Part shown: positions 10,539-20,487 of the stretch, piece after piece
How positions within the stretch are numbered: the first letter of the stretch is position 1
Layout of the letters: every line of letters begins with the position of its first letter
From: Tepidicella baoligensis
GTDB taxonomy: Bacteria > Pseudomonadota > Gammaproteobacteria > Burkholderiales > Burkholderiaceae_C
Reading direction: 5' to 3'
NCBI RefSeq assembly: GCF_013432195.1
Contig: NZ_JACCDB010000001.1
Location: 186,001 to 250,000 of the forward strand
DNA length: 64,000 bases
The notes under the pieces: model-generated
What the model was told of the DNA's origin: nothing
Databases searched by the model: none
Seen by the model: the letters and a program-made list of their open reading frames with translations, nothing else
Program-made: the position numbers and the translations under genes

Positions 10539-11852
10539 ATGACTCCACAACCAGCCGCCGCCAACACCGACCTGCCCCGCCTCCCCGGTCAGCCCTTCTT
10601 CCACTACCGCAACCAGGAGCTGTGGGTGGAGGATGTGCCTGTCTCGACCCTGGCTCGCGCGCACGGTACCCCGCTGTTCATTTATTCGCAAGGCGCCATG
10701 CTCGCGGCGCTGCGTGCCTATCAACGGGGACTGGCCGGCCGCCGTGCGCTGATTTGTTATGCGGTGAAGGCCAATTCATCCCTCGCGGTGTTGCAGACTT
10801 TCGTGCAGGCCGGATGCGGGCTGGACATCGTCTCGGGCGGGGAACTGAGCAGGGCTTTGCGCGCCGGAGCCGATCCGCGGCGCATCGTCTTTTCCGGGGT
10901 GGGCAAGACCCGACAGGACATGCGGTTCGCCCTCGAAGTGGGCATTGGCTGCTTCAACGTGGAGAGCCGGCAGGAGTTGGATGTGCTGCACGAGGTGGCC
11001 TCGACTCTGGGCAAGCGGGCACCGGTGAGCCTGCGCGTCAACCCCGATGTGGACGCTCGCACGCACCCCTACATTTCCACCGGGCTCAAGGGCAACAAGT
11101 TTGGCATCGCGCACGACCAGGCGCTGGCTGCCTACCGGTATGCGGCCGGCCTGTCTGGCCTGGAAGTGGTGGGAATAGACTGCCATATCGGCTCCCAAAT
11201 CACCGAAGCCGCTCCTTACCTGGATGCGATGGACCGTATCCTGGACTTGGCCACAGCGGTCGAAGCCGCTGGCATCCCTTTGAAACACATCGATTTCGGG
11301 GGCGGACTTGGCATCGACTACCAGGGCGAAACGCCACCTTCGGCCGACGACCTCTGGGCCCAGTTGCTCCGCCGCCTGGATGAACGCGGGTTCGGCGACA
11401 AGGCGCTGATGATCGAGCCCGGACGCTCGCTCGTGGGCAATGCCGGCCTTTGCATCACCGAAGCGCTGTACCTCAAGCATGGCGACCAAAAGCATTTTCT
11501 GATCGTGGACGCGGCCATGAACGACCTCCCACGACCGGCCATGTACGAGGCCTACCATGCGATCGTCCCGGTGACGCTGCAGGAGCGGCCTACGGGGGTG
11601 TTCGACGTGGTAGGACCCGTCTGCGAAAGCGGTGACTGGCTGGGCCGGGACCGGACGCTCGCCGTGGCCACCGGTGACTGGCTGGCCGTGTGCTCGGCCG
11701 GAGCCTATTGCATGAGCATGTCCAGCAATTACAACACCCGTGGGCGGGCTGCCGAGGTTCTGGTGGCTGGCGAACGTGTGCAGTTGATTCGCGAGCGGGA
11801 AACCGTGGACGACCAGTGGCGCCTGGAGCGACCGCTGGACCTCAAACCCTGA
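10539..11852 (+). CDS. lysA: diaminopimelate decarboxylase
   Basis: PLP-dependent enzyme that decarboxylates meso-diaminopimelate to L-lysine, the last lysine-pathway step. The 437-residue product has the PLP lysine in YAVKAN (about K77), HIGSQI, the phosphate-binding [21 protein letters not shown], and the active-site cysteine motif [11 protein letters not shown] 10539 is 13 bases after lptM. An in-frame upstream ATG at 10509 would overlap lptM and add 10 residues. Confidence 0.95.
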   Translation: MTPQPAAANTDLPRLPGQPFFHYRNQELWVEDVPVSTLARAHGTPLFIYSQGAMLAALRAYQRGLAGRRALICYAVKANSSLAVLQTFVQAGCGLDIVSGGELSRALRAGADPRRIVFSGVGKTRQDMRFALEVGIGCFNVESRQELDVLHEVASTLGKRAPVSLRVNPDVDARTHPYISTGLKGNKFGIAHDQALAAYRYAAGLSGLEVVGIDCHIGSQITEAAPYLDAMDRILDLATAVEAAGIPLKHIDFGGGLGIDYQGETPPSADDLWAQLLRRLDERGFGDKALMIEPGRSLVGNAGLCITEALYLKHGDQKHFLIVDAAMNDLPRPAMYEAYHAIVPVTLQERPTGVFDVVGPVCESGDWLGRDRTLAVATGDWLAVCSAGAYCMSMSSNYNTRGRAAEVLVAGERVQLIRERETVDDQWRLERPLDLKP

Positions 11853-11883
11853 GCGGCCACTGGGGGTCGGGCGGCTCAGAGGA

Positions 11884-12486
11884 TCAGCGCCGCCACCAGG
11901 CGTGGCCGACACGCCACGCCCACAGCAGGACGATGACCGTGCCGTAGAGCCACACGTCCGCGAAATCGTTCTTGCCCGACCGCATCCAGTAAAAGTGCAG
12001 CAAGGCCGCTGCGGCCACCAGGTGAACGGCCAGATGCAGGCGCCGCCAACGCACCGCCCCCAGCCAACGCACGACCCGTGCAAACGAGGTGGCCCCAAGC
12101 ACCGAGAGCAGCAGCAACCCCACCATGCCCATGAGAATGAAGGGGCGCTGCAGGGTGTCTGCCCAGACCTGGAGCCAGGAACCCTCCATGTCCAGCCACA
12201 GATAGGCGATGAAATGCTGGGCGGCATAGCCCCAGGTCCAGAGTCCCAGGCCCCGGCGGTAACGCGCCAGCCAGGACCAGCCCAACCCTTGCCTGAGCGG
12301 GGTCACGGCCAGCGTCAGGCACAGAAAGCGCAGCGCCCATTCGCCCAGTCCGCGAATCAGCGCCTCGGCCGGGTTGGCGCCCAGTTGGTCGGTGAAGCCC
12401 GCGTACCACAACCAGACGCCGGGCGTGGCGGCGAGGGCCCACACCCACCAGGTCGCCGGCACCCCTCGACGGGATGGCGGCTGCAT
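11884..12486 (-). CDS. msrQ: MsrQ haem membrane subunit of the protein-methionine-sulfoxide reductase
   Basis: Inner-membrane b-haem protein that passes electrons to the periplasmic molybdoenzyme MsrP. The 200-residue product is strongly hydrophobic, with five to six membrane helices and conserved histidines (AAQHFIAYLWLD, RRLHLAVHLVAAAALLHF) suited to haem ligation. Its start overlaps the msrP stop in a TGATG arrangement at 12484-12488, so the two subunits are translationally coupled. Confidence 0.94.
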   Translation of the reverse strand: MQPPSRRGVPATWWVWALAATPGVWLWYAGFTDQLGANPAEALIRGLGEWALRFLCLTLAVTPLRQGLGWSWLARYRRGLGLWTWGYAAQHFIAYLWLDMEGSWLQVWADTLQRPFILMGMVGLLLLSVLGATSFARVVRWLGAVRWRRLHLAVHLVAAAALLHFYWMRSGKNDFADVWLYGTVIVLLWAWRVGHAWWRR

Positions 12487-13493
12487 CAGTAGTGACGGCG
12501 CAGGTCCATGCCTGCATACAGTTGCCCCACCTGAGGCTCATAGCCGTTGAAGAGCTGGGTCGGCAGGCGACGAGCACCCAGCCCACCTTCGCCGATGCGC
12601 CGCTCCGTGGCCTGGCTCCAGCGCGGATGGGCCACCTCGGGGTTCACATTGGCATAAAACCCGTACTCCTGTGGCGCCGCCACCTTCCACGCCGTGGCGG
12701 GTTCGCGCTCCACGAAACGGATGCGCACCACCGACTTGCCGCTCTTGAAGCCGTACTTCCAGGGCACGACCATGCGCACCGGCGCCCCGTTCTGGTTCGG
12801 CAACACCTCGCCATACATGCCAAAGGCAAGCAAGGTCAGGGGGTGGCGCGCTTCGTCCAACCGCAACCCTTCCACATAGGGCCACAGCAACACTCTGGAG
12901 CGCAAGCCCGGCATGGACTCACGGTCTTCCAGGGTGTGGAACTCCACATAACGCGCACTGCCCTGCGGCTCCACCCGGTCGATCAGGTGGCTCATCGAAT
13001 AGCCGATCCAGGGGATGACCATGGACCACCCCTCCACGCAACGCAAGCGGTAGATGCGCTCTTCCATCGGGGCGAGCTTGAGCAAGTCATCCAGGTCGAA
13101 GGTCCGGGGCTTGTTGACCAGACCTTCCACCACCACGGTCCAGGGCCGGGTTTTCATGCGCCCGGCCAGCCGGTGCGGATCGCTCTTGTCCAGCCCGAAT
13201 TCATAGAAATTGTTGTAGGTGCTGGCGTGCCGGTAGGGGGTGACGGTCTCCGCAGTCCAGGCACCCGGGACGGCCGATCGCACCGCGTCCAGCGGTGGTA
13301 ACACACCGGGACGCTCCACCCCGGAGGGCGTCGCAGCCCAGGCCCGACGGGAAGCCCAGACAGAGAGCGTTGCGCCCGCTGCGCCCTGGGCCATGCGCAA
13401 CAGCCACTGCCTGCGCGCCAGATAAACCGACCGAGGGGTGATTTCACTGGGATAGGGGTGTTCAAAGCCCTGGTTTCTGGACCGGATCCACAT
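12486..13493 (-). CDS. msrP: MsrP periplasmic molybdopterin methionine-sulfoxide reductase
   Basis: Repairs oxidised methionine residues in envelope proteins. The 335-residue product carries a twin-arginine signal ([15 protein letters not shown], about residues 28-42) in a long N-region. A sulfite-oxidase-fold molybdenum domain follows, with the Mo-ligand cysteine in [10 protein letters not shown]. The N-terminus ([13 protein letters not shown]) matches betaproteobacterial MsrP proteins. It is transcribed together with msrQ. The 108 bases upstream separate it from the terminator of ccsB. Confidence 0.95.
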   Translation of the reverse strand: MWIRSRNQGFEHPYPSEITPRSVYLARRQWLLRMAQGAAGATLSVWASRRAWAATPSGVERPGVLPPLDAVRSAVPGAWTAETVTPYRHASTYNNFYEFGLDKSDPHRLAGRMKTRPWTVVVEGLVNKPRTFDLDDLLKLAPMEERIYRLRCVEGWSMVIPWIGYSMSHLIDRVEPQGSARYVEFHTLEDRESMPGLRSRVLLWPYVEGLRLDEARHPLTLLAFGMYGEVLPNQNGAPVRMVVPWKYGFKSGKSVVRIRFVEREPATAWKVAAPQEYGFYANVNPEVAHPRWSQATERRIGEGGLGARRLPTQLFNGYEPQVGQLYAGMDLRRHY

Positions 13494-13539
13494 GACCGCC
13501 TGCCTTCCTGCATGACTGGAGGTGCGGGCAGTGTCTCAG

Positions 13540-13579
13540 AAAACGGAAAACCCGGAGGCTCGCACAGGAACCTCCGGGT
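13540..13579 (-). terminator. rho-independent terminator after ccsB
   Basis: On the minus strand a perfect 9-bp stem (13571-13579 with 13550-13558, sequence ACCCGGAGG paired with CCTCCGGGT) and a 12-base loop are followed by TTTTCCGTTTT. It stands 22 bases after the ccsB stop. Confidence 0.75.
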
Positions 13580-13601
13580 GGGGCACATCAACCCGCCGCG
13601 A

Positions 13602-14963
13602 TCAGAGCTCGCCGTAGCTGTGCAAGCCGCTCAGAAAGATGTTGACCCCCAGGAAGGCGAAGGTGGTGATCACCAGGCCCACCAGCGCCCACCACGCCGC
13701 CACCGTGCCCCGCAGGCCTTTCATGAGGCGCATGTGCAGCCAGGCGGCATAGTTCAGCCAGACGATCAGGGCCCAGGTTTCCTTCGGATCCCAGCTCCAG
13801 TAGCCGCCCCAGGCCTCGGCTGCCCACAGTGCCCCGAGCACCGTGGCGATGGTAAAGAAGGCGAAGCCCACGGCGATGGCCTTGTACATCACGTCGTCCA
13901 TGACCTCCAGAGACGGCAGACGCTCGGCGATGCGGCGCCGCGCCGTCATGATGCCGCCGACGATCAACGCCGAAATGCCGAAATACATGAACCAGTAAGA
14001 CGCCCCCGCATCGGCCACACCGCGCCGGAAGACCAGCGGCTCAAAACACAGGATCACCCCCAGCAGCCACAGGGGAGCCAGCTTCCACCAACGGGTTTCG
14101 CTGGCGCTCTGCTTGATCAGGTAGGCAAAGGCGATCATGGCGGCGATGGCGAAGGTGCCGTAGCCCACGAAGTTGGCGGGCACATGGACCTTCATCCACC
14201 AGCTCTGCAGGGCGGGCACCAGAGGCTGGATCTGATGGGCCTCGCGCACCACCGTGTACCAGAGCAGAAAGCCCACCGCCGCACTGACGATCAGCATCAC
14301 GAAGGCGCCCATGCGCCGCGTCTGGTAGCGGTCTTCGTAGTAGAGGTAGTAGGCCGCCGTGAGCCAGGCAAACAACACGAAGACCTCGTACAGGTTGCTC
14401 ACCGGGATGTACCCCATGCCGGGTCCGAGCAGATAGCTTTCATACCACCGCACGAACGAGCCGACCAGCGCCAGCGTGATCGCCACCCAGGCCAGCCTGG
14501 AGCCGATGGACTCGAAGGCATCGGCATTGCGGCGGGAGAAAATGCCGAACCAGTAGAAGGCGGTGCTCATGAAGAAGAGCACGCTCATCCAAAGTATGGC
14601 CGACTGGCTGGAGATGAAGTACTTCAGCAGGAACGCCTCGTCGGCGCGCTCGGGCACACCCACACCATCCACCTGGTAGAGCCACACCGCCGTGAGCGCC
14701 AGCACCGCCACCACCACGGTCAACTGGCGCAGGGGACGCCAGAACCAGGCCAAGGCGATCAGGCTGGGGACGGCGCCGATCAGGATGCCTTTCTCGTAGA
14801 CGTCCATGAAGTCGGCAAAGAGGTGGTAGGCGTAAGCCCCACCCGCCACCACGAGCAAGGCAAACACCCAGTCCCAGGCGTTGCGGCGTGCGAAGTAGCC
14901 GGGGTGTATCGCCTCGGCGGCATCGCTCTTCTTCAGATCGACGGTGTGTGTGCCAGCATTCAT
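13602..14963 (-). CDS. ccsB: cytochrome c biogenesis protein CcsB/ResC (system II haem handling)
   Basis: Polytopic membrane protein that with ResB/Ccs1 carries haem to the periplasm and attaches it to apocytochromes c. The 453-residue product has multiple membrane helices and the haem-handling tryptophan-rich WWD motif WGGYWSWDPKETWAL near residue 375. Conserved histidines flank it (VHVPANF, AWLHMRL). Its start overlaps the resB stop (14960-14963, ATGA). It ends at a strong terminator. Confidence 0.95.
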   Translation of the reverse strand: MNAGTHTVDLKKSDAAEAIHPGYFARRNAWDWVFALLVVAGGAYAYHLFADFMDVYEKGILIGAVPSLIALAWFWRPLRQLTVVVAVLALTAVWLYQVDGVGVPERADEAFLLKYFISSQSAILWMSVLFFMSTAFYWFGIFSRRNADAFESIGSRLAWVAITLALVGSFVRWYESYLLGPGMGYIPVSNLYEVFVLFAWLTAAYYLYYEDRYQTRRMGAFVMLIVSAAVGFLLWYTVVREAHQIQPLVPALQSWWMKVHVPANFVGYGTFAIAAMIAFAYLIKQSASETRWWKLAPLWLLGVILCFEPLVFRRGVADAGASYWFMYFGISALIVGGIMTARRRIAERLPSLEVMDDVMYKAIAVGFAFFTIATVLGALWAAEAWGGYWSWDPKETWALIVWLNYAAWLHMRLMKGLRGTVAAWWALVGLVITTFAFLGVNIFLSGLHSYGEL

Positions 14964-17107
14964 CGATTCACCTCAGCAGATGTGCGCAACAAGCGCTCTT
15001 TCAAACGGACGAACTCCCGATCGTTGTCGAGCAGTTTTCGATTGGACGACAAAGCCATGGTGGCGCGCAAGCCCGTTCCTTCGTCGCGCGGCGACAGCCA
15101 CACCCAGAGGCGGCGTTCACGGACGTACAGCATGGCAAACACGCCGATGATGAGCAGCAGACAGCCCAGATAGACGATGGTCTTGCCTGGGGCGCGGGCC
15201 ACCTGGAACACGCTGGCCTGGACGTGCTCGAAATCGGTGAGCTGAAAGGTGAGCGGTGCCGGATAGAAGAATGCATCGCTCAGGCTCAACACCGCCTGCG
15301 TCATGAAGGCGGCCACCTCTTCTCCACGCTCCACCGGTGCCAACCCGGCCCGTTCGCGGCTGAGCTGGTAGAGCTCGAACAGTGCACCGTTGAGAATGCG
15401 CAGCAGCACCTCGCCGGCGCGCTCGCGCTCGGCCTCGGGCACATTGACTTCCATGAAAGCCGACACCGCCTGCAGCCCCCCCAGCACCGGCATGTTTCGG
15501 CGCGGCAGGGTTGCAATATCGGGATCCTGTCCGGCGAACAAATCGATGACACGCTGCGTGGACACGGTCAATGCCTGCTGCAGATCCTCGCGCTGCCCCC
15601 CGGCGGCCAGGGTCACGTAGCGTCGAACCGCCTCGCGGCGCATCGCCGGATCGGCCAGAGCCGAACGCAAGCGCACAAAACCGTCGATCGCATCGTTCTC
15701 ATCCACCGGCACACGCAGGTAGCGGAATTCTTCGGTCGGGGAGTCACGCACGCCAAGCACAAAAACACGCGAGCCATCGAGGTCGATCGGCAGCATGTAG
15801 TTGTGGTACTCACGGGCTTGACCCGCATCGTCACGAAGTTTGTAGAGAACGCTGGGACCGACGTTGCGCAGCTCACGTTCGGTCACGGTCTTGTGTGCAG
15901 AGCCCAAACGGCTCTCGATGGCTTGGCGCAGATCGACGCGACGCACATCGACACCGCTGTCGTCGCGCTTGACGAAGTTCTCGACGTTGATCACGCGCAG
16001 TCCCGTGAACTCGAGCTGCAACCGTTGTTCGCCATTGGACAGTGAGGTCGTCTCGCCAATACGGCCTTCGACAGTGAAAGGGTTGACGGCAGACCCCATG
16101 GGCACGGCCTTCAGCCGCACCAGGGAACCCCCGTCATCGAAGCTGGACTGGTAGATCTGGATGCCACGGTGACTGACGGGGTGGTTGACCTCGACACGCG
16201 CCTCCTTCGCCTCGCCGGTGTAGCGGTCGTGAATCACGATCTCGCTGGCAAACAGGCGCGGCATGCCGGTGTCGTAGTACTCGACGATGAACTTCTTGAG
16301 CTCCACGTCGAAGGGCAGCTCCTGCAGAATCACTCCCTGCGGTTGCGGCAGGATGGCGGTGCCAGCCCGGGTGCCCTCGGTGACCAGCAGATTGCCCCGG
16401 AACGTGGGGTTGCGGTCGCTCAAGCGGTGTTGCTCGGGCACGTCGGCGATCAGGCCGCCCCCGGTGAAGGGGGTCTTGTCCTTGAGCCACATCTGACCCC
16501 TGACCATCAGGTCACCGTCGAGCAGGCCACCTATGCAGATCATGACGATGGCGCCGTGCGCCGCGATGTAGCCCAGCTTGTTGGCCGCTCCGGCCTTGGC
16601 TGCCACCATCCAGCCCGGGCCGTGCGGCGTATCCCGGCGCTGCAGGCGCACCTTCCAGCCCGACGCCACCAGTGTGCGCCCGATCCGATGCGCGGCCGAC
16701 TCCGGCGCCTCGTCGAGCTCCGCCTGCGCCTTGTGCGGGAAGGCCTTGAGGCTTTGCTCGCGGATGTTTTCCTTGAACTGCTTCAGATCGGTCAGGATTT
16801 TCGGCGTGCTGCGCACGATGCACAGCGAGGTGCTGATGACGAGAAAGGCCAAGATCAGCAGAAACCACCAGGCGCTGTAGACCGAATACAGGCTCAGGGC
16901 AGCGAATACCTCGTACCAGAACGGCCCGAACTGGTTGATGTAGTTGTTGACCGGCTCGTTCTGCAAAAGCACCGTGCCCACCACCGAGGCGATGCAAATC
17001 ACCGTCAGCAGGGCGATGGCAAAGCGCATCGAGGAGAGCAACTCCACCGCGGCGCGCATCGCCTGGGATCCGCGACTGATTTCAAGACCGGCGGTGGATA
17101 CACTCAT
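14960..17107 (-). CDS. resB: cytochrome c biogenesis protein ResB/Ccs1
   Basis: Membrane partner of CcsB in system II cytochrome c maturation. The 715-residue product starts at ATG 17107, giving an N-terminus (SSMRFAIALLTVICIASVVGT) typical of the family. It has three N-terminal membrane helices (about residues 25-45, 75-100, 165-190), a long periplasmic domain and a final helix near residue 640. No clear ribosome-binding site precedes ATG 17107. A TTG at 17176 with AGGA nearby would add 23 residues that look unrelated to the family. It lies downstream of cytochrome c4 but beyond a terminator. Confidence 0.92.
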   Translation of the reverse strand: MSVSTAGLEISRGSQAMRAAVELLSSMRFAIALLTVICIASVVGTVLLQNEPVNNYINQFGPFWYEVFAALSLYSVYSAWWFLLILAFLVISTSLCIVRSTPKILTDLKQFKENIREQSLKAFPHKAQAELDEAPESAAHRIGRTLVASGWKVRLQRRDTPHGPGWMVAAKAGAANKLGYIAAHGAIVMICIGGLLDGDLMVRGQMWLKDKTPFTGGGLIADVPEQHRLSDRNPTFRGNLLVTEGTRAGTAILPQPQGVILQELPFDVELKKFIVEYYDTGMPRLFASEIVIHDRYTGEAKEARVEVNHPVSHRGIQIYQSSFDDGGSLVRLKAVPMGSAVNPFTVEGRIGETTSLSNGEQRLQLEFTGLRVINVENFVKRDDSGVDVRRVDLRQAIESRLGSAHKTVTERELRNVGPSVLYKLRDDAGQAREYHNYMLPIDLDGSRVFVLGVRDSPTEEFRYLRVPVDENDAIDGFVRLRSALADPAMRREAVRRYVTLAAGGQREDLQQALTVSTQRVIDLFAGQDPDIATLPRRNMPVLGGLQAVSAFMEVNVPEAERERAGEVLLRILNGALFELYQLSRERAGLAPVERGEEVAAFMTQAVLSLSDAFFYPAPLTFQLTDFEHVQASVFQVARAPGKTIVYLGCLLLIIGVFAMLYVRERRLWVWLSPRDEGTGLRATMALSSNRKLLDNDREFVRLKERLLRTSAEVNR

Positions 17108-17235
17108 GAAGGAAACGCGCTCGTGAAAAAGGCAGGCCAGACGACCTGCCGACTTTGGAAGTGACTCCGACGCCAAGGTTCCTGGAAGCCACAGATTTTT
17201 ACATAAACATCAGTAGATGCTGATATATAGAACAA

Positions 17236-17257
17236 AGCCCCTCGTTGCCGAGGGGCT
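17236..17257 (-). terminator. rho-independent terminator after cytochrome c4
   Basis: Perfect 9-bp stem AGCCCCTCG / CGAGGGGCT (17236-17244 with 17249-17257), four-base loop, then TTTGTT on the minus strand, 14 bases after the gene stop. It should separate the cytochrome c4 transcript from resB. Confidence 0.8.
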
Positions 17258-17271
17258 CTGCTCAATGTCCA

Positions 17272-17886
17272 TCAGCGCAGACCGGCGATGAAGTCGGCCA
17301 CGGCCTCGATCTCCCGGTCTGTCATGTACTGGGCGATCTGGGTCATTTGAATGCTGTTCTGGCGGGCACCGGAACGGAATTGCTTCATCTGGTCCACCGT
17401 GTACTCGGCATGCTGGCCGGCCAGGCGGGGGTACTGGGATGGAATCCCCACCCCATTGGGCGAGTGACAACCGGCACAGGCAGCGATGTTGCGGTCGGCG
17501 ATGCCGCCGCGGTAAATGCGTTCACCCAGCATCACCTTGTCTTTGTCGCGAGCAAACCCGGTGGTGGCGGGCTGGGAGGCCAGCCAGTAGGCAATGTCAC
17601 GCTTGTCGTCTTCAGACAGCCCGGCCGCAAAACCGGCCATGATGGCATTCTGCCGCTTGCCCGACTTGTATTCCTTGAGCTGCTTGATGAGGTATTCGGG
17701 ATGCTGTTGCGCCAGCTTGGGATTGGCTGCAATGGTGGAGTTGCCATCGGCGGCGTGGCAAGCCACGCACACCTGACCGTAGAGCTGGGCACCACGCCTC
17801 AAGTCGGGTTGGGCAGACTGCGCATGCACAGACAAGGACAGCGTGGCGAGTGCGGCAGCACCGATGAGCGTGGCAATGGATTTCAT
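17272..17886 (-). CDS. dihaem cytochrome c4
   Basis: Periplasmic electron carrier, normally passing electrons from the bc1 complex to terminal oxidases. The 204-residue product has a signal peptide (residues 1-23, ending VHA) and two haem-binding sites, CVACH and CAGCH, each followed by its own class I cytochrome fold with a methionine ligand region (AIMAGFAAGLS, NSIQMTQIAQYM). It sits directly upstream of the resB-ccsB maturation genes. Start ATG 17886 was chosen because the signal peptide begins there. Confidence 0.94.
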   Translation of the reverse strand: MKSIATLIGAAALATLSLSVHAQSAQPDLRRGAQLYGQVCVACHAADGNSTIAANPKLAQQHPEYLIKQLKEYKSGKRQNAIMAGFAAGLSEDDKRDIAYWLASQPATTGFARDKDKVMLGERIYRGGIADRNIAACAGCHSPNGVGIPSQYPRLAGQHAEYTVDQMKQFRSGARQNSIQMTQIAQYMTDREIEAVADFIAGLR

Positions 17887-17962
17887 TTCGTGTGCGGTGG
17901 TCGACAAGGGACTGCGGATAGACACCTGGATCCGGACGATCCAGATACGACGTGCAGGATTT

Positions 17963-17968
17963 TACAAT
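17963..17968 (+). promoter_or_regulatory. possible -10 box (TACAAT) for engB
   Basis: TACAAT stands 23 bases before the engB ATG in the 105-base divergent gap between cytochrome c4 and engB, predicting a leader of about 17 bases. The -35 region is poor. Confidence 0.3.
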
Positions 17969-17991
17969 GCCGGACCATCCTGAACCGACAC

Positions 17992-18687
17992 ATGACCCCG
18001 AATACCCCAGCCACTCCAGCCAGCGACTCCATCAAAGCGGCCCACGCGTGGCTGCATACCGCCCGTTTTCTGACCGAAGCCCCGCAGTTGCACCACCTGC
18101 CCGCCCTGGACGTCCCGGAGATCGCCTTCGTGGGCCGGTCCAACGCCGGCAAGTCCACCTGCATCAACACCCTGACCCAGCAAAAGCGCCTCGCCTTTGC
18201 CTCCAAAACGCCTGGACGCACCCAGAGCATCAACCTGTTTGCGCTCGGCCGTCAGGGCCAGACCGATGCGGTGCTCGCGGATCTGCCCGGTTACGGCTAC
18301 GCCGCCGTACCCCAGGAGGCCAAACGGCGCTGGCAGCAGGTCATGGCCAACTACCTGGTCAGCCGGCCCAACCTGCGCGCAGTGGTCCTGCTCTGCGACC
18401 CCCGACTCGGGCTGACCGAACTCGACGCAGCGCTCCTGGAGATCATCCGGCCGCGGGTCGAGCAGGGCCTGGACTTTCTGGTGCTGCTCACCAAGGCCGA
18501 CAAGCTCAGCCGCAGCGAAGCGGCCAAAGCGCTGTCGATTGCGCGACTGCAGACCGCTGGCGGGCAGGCGACACTGTTTTCCGCCCTGAAGAAACAGGGC
18601 GTGGACGAAGTCGCCCTGACCTTGTGGAACTGGGCACACCCGACCGATCCGCCCACCGAGCCAACCGCCGAGCCCCTGCCCACCTGA
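17992..18687 (+). CDS. engB: ribosome biogenesis GTPase EngB/YihA
   Basis: Essential GTPase of late ribosome assembly. The 231-residue product has the G1 loop GRSNAGKST, the G2 region TPGRTQ, G3 DLPGYGYA and G4 TKADK motifs in order. The C-terminal tail is proline/threonine-rich (PTDPPTEPTAEP). Start ATG 17992 follows a TACAAT box. The next gene begins five bases after the stop. Confidence 0.95.
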   Translation: MTPNTPATPASDSIKAAHAWLHTARFLTEAPQLHHLPALDVPEIAFVGRSNAGKSTCINTLTQQKRLAFASKTPGRTQSINLFALGRQGQTDAVLADLPGYGYAAVPQEAKRRWQQVMANYLVSRPNLRAVVLLCDPRLGLTELDAALLEIIRPRVEQGLDFLVLLTKADKLSRSEAAKALSIARLQTAGGQATLFSALKKQGVDEVALTLWNWAHPTDPPTEPTAEPLPT

Positions 18688-18692
18688 CGCCG

Positions 18693-19610
18693 ATGATCCA
18701 GACCCGCACCATCGCCCTGCCGCACCGGATCGAACTCAACTGCCGTGTATCCGGCGAACCGGGGCGCCCGGTGCTGATGTTCCTGCATGGGTTCCCCGAA
18801 GGGGCCTTCGTCTGGGATGGATTGCTGGAACATTTTTCCCAGCCAGAGCACGGGGGCTATCGCTGCATCGCACCCAACCTGCGCGGCTACGGCGGCTCCA
18901 GCGCGCCGGCCGACACATCGGCCTACCGCGCCAAGCATCTGGTCGAGGACCTCCGGGCCCTGATCGCGATCGAAACACAGGACGCGCCTCACCCCGGCCG
19001 GCTCGCGGGCCTCGTTGCCCACGACTGGGGCGGTGCACTGGCCTGGAACCTGGCCGCCCTGCACCCGGATCTGATGGAGCGGTTGGTGATAGTCAATGCG
19101 CCTCATCCCGGCACTTTCTGGCGTGACCTGCAGCACTCCCCGGCCCAGCAGGCCGCCAGCGCCTACATGAACTTTCTGGTCCGCCCGGACGCCGCTGCCC
19201 TGCTGGCCGAAAACGACTACCGTCGGCTGTGGTCGTTTTTCACGACTCCGGGCGGCTCAGCGGCACCGGACTGGCTCACCGAAGACGTGCGGCAGCGCTA
19301 TCGCGAGGTCTGGGGCCGTGGCTTGGATGGGCCCCTGAACTACTACCGCGCCTCCCCCCTGCGGCCTCCGGGCGGTTCCGCCACCCATCCTGTTGCAGAA
19401 CTGCCGCGCGCCCTGCTGGACGTGCGCGTGCCCACGCTGGTGCTCTGGGGCATGGACGACCCGGCCCTGCTTCCCGGCCTGCTCGACGGCCTGAACGACT
19501 ACGTGGCCGACCTGCGCATCGAGCCGCTGCCCGGCACCTCGCACTGGGTGCTGCACGAAGCGCCAGGCGCCGTGCGCGACCGCATCGCGTCCTATCTGTC
19601 CGCGGTCTGA
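18693..19610 (+). CDS. alpha/beta hydrolase with Asp nucleophile (epoxide hydrolase/dehalogenase group)
   Basis: Alpha/beta-hydrolase-fold enzyme of 305 residues. The oxyanion-hole motif is HGFPEG. The nucleophile elbow is HDWGGA, with aspartate instead of serine, as in epoxide hydrolases and haloacid or haloalkane dehalogenases. The acid is probably in WGMDDPAL and the catalytic histidine in SHWVLHE. This points to ester-intermediate hydrolysis of an epoxide or organohalide rather than a serine esterase; the natural substrate is unknown. It is translated directly after engB, probably on the same message. Confidence 0.85.
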   Translation: MIQTRTIALPHRIELNCRVSGEPGRPVLMFLHGFPEGAFVWDGLLEHFSQPEHGGYRCIAPNLRGYGGSSAPADTSAYRAKHLVEDLRALIAIETQDAPHPGRLAGLVAHDWGGALAWNLAALHPDLMERLVIVNAPHPGTFWRDLQHSPAQQAASAYMNFLVRPDAAALLAENDYRRLWSFFTTPGGSAAPDWLTEDVRQRYREVWGRGLDGPLNYYRASPLRPPGGSATHPVAELPRALLDVRVPTLVLWGMDDPALLPGLLDGLNDYVADLRIEPLPGTSHWVLHEAPGAVRDRIASYLSAV

Positions 19611-19621
19611 GGCCGAGCTGC

Positions 19622-20473
19622 TCAGGCCCTCGGGGGCAGGCTGCCGCGAGGCGCCTTGTAGCGCGCATAACCCCACAGATACTGTTGCGGACACTGCCGG
19701 ATCAAGATCTCCATGGCGCGGTTCATCTGGGCAGCGATCTCGTCGGCCCGCTCGGCCAAAGGTTGACCCATGACCGCGGACCAGGGCTGCACATGGACCA
19801 CGAACCCCCGCCCCCGCGGCAAGCGCTCCCCCCAAGCCAACAACACCTCGGTGCCCGGCACCTGGGCGAATCGGCCCGATAGGGTCATGGTGTAAGCCGG
19901 GCGCCCGAAAAACGGGGCCCACACCCCCATGCCTTCGGGTGGCACCTGGTCAGGCAACAGCCCGACCGCCTCGCCGCGCCGCAACGCCTCGATCAGCTGC
20001 CGCACGCCGCGCAGCGTAGCCGGTGCCGAAGCCATGCCGGGACGGGAGCGGGCAGCGGCCAGCACCTCGGCCAGCCCGGCCTTGCGCGGCGGCCGGAACA
20101 GGACCGTCATGGGTTTGACGTGCCCGAAGCGCTCGGCGTAAGCCTGCGCCGTGACCTCGAAACAGCCCATGTGCGGCGTGAGAAACAGCATGCCCCGGCC
20201 ATGCCGCAAGGCCGCCTCGATGTGAGCGGCCCCTTCCCAGCCGACCCGCACCGGAGGCCCAAACCAGAGGCGGGGCAACTCCAGCACTTGCTTGCCGGCC
20301 TCGCCCACGGAACGCCAACGCTCGCGCGACGCCAGACCCGCCAGCGCCGTGTGCTCACGCCAGCGGCGGCGGTACGCGGGCACGAACAGCCAGACCAACC
20401 AGCCCAGGCCCCAGCCCAGCCCATGCAACACCGGCAGCGGCAGGCGCCCCAAAACCCTGAACAGCAACAGCAT
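19622..20473 (-). CDS. lipid A biosynthesis acyltransferase (LpxL/HtrB family)
   Basis: Inner-membrane acyltransferase that adds a secondary acyl chain to the Kdo2-lipid A precursor. The 283-residue product has an N-terminal membrane helix, the catalytic HX4(D/E) motif in TPHMGCFE (about residue 105), LFRPPRK, and the LLPDQVPPEGMGVW substrate region. It ends with QYLWGYARYK, which is characteristic of the family. LpxL versus LpxM cannot be settled here. It is convergent with the hydrolase (11-base gap) and divergent from metK. Confidence 0.92.
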   Translation of the reverse strand: MLLLFRVLGRLPLPVLHGLGWGLGWLVWLFVPAYRRRWREHTALAGLASRERWRSVGEAGKQVLELPRLWFGPPVRVGWEGAAHIEAALRHGRGMLFLTPHMGCFEVTAQAYAERFGHVKPMTVLFRPPRKAGLAEVLAAARSRPGMASAPATLRGVRQLIEALRRGEAVGLLPDQVPPEGMGVWAPFFGRPAYTMTLSGRFAQVPGTEVLLAWGERLPRGRGFVVHVQPWSAVMGQPLAERADEIAAQMNRAMEILIRQCPQQYLWGYARYKAPRGSLPPRA

Positions 20474-20487
20474 GCGTGCGCGTGATT

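Noticed and set aside
11849-11879. Terminator hairpin between lysA and msrQ (CTGAGC/GCTCAG)
   Set aside because: The 6-bp stem has a 19-base loop, includes the lysA stop codon and has no T-run.
17209-17224. Inverted repeat ATCAG-N6-CTGAT upstream of resB
   Set aside because: Five-base arms next to a strong terminator; too short to support as an operator without comparison.
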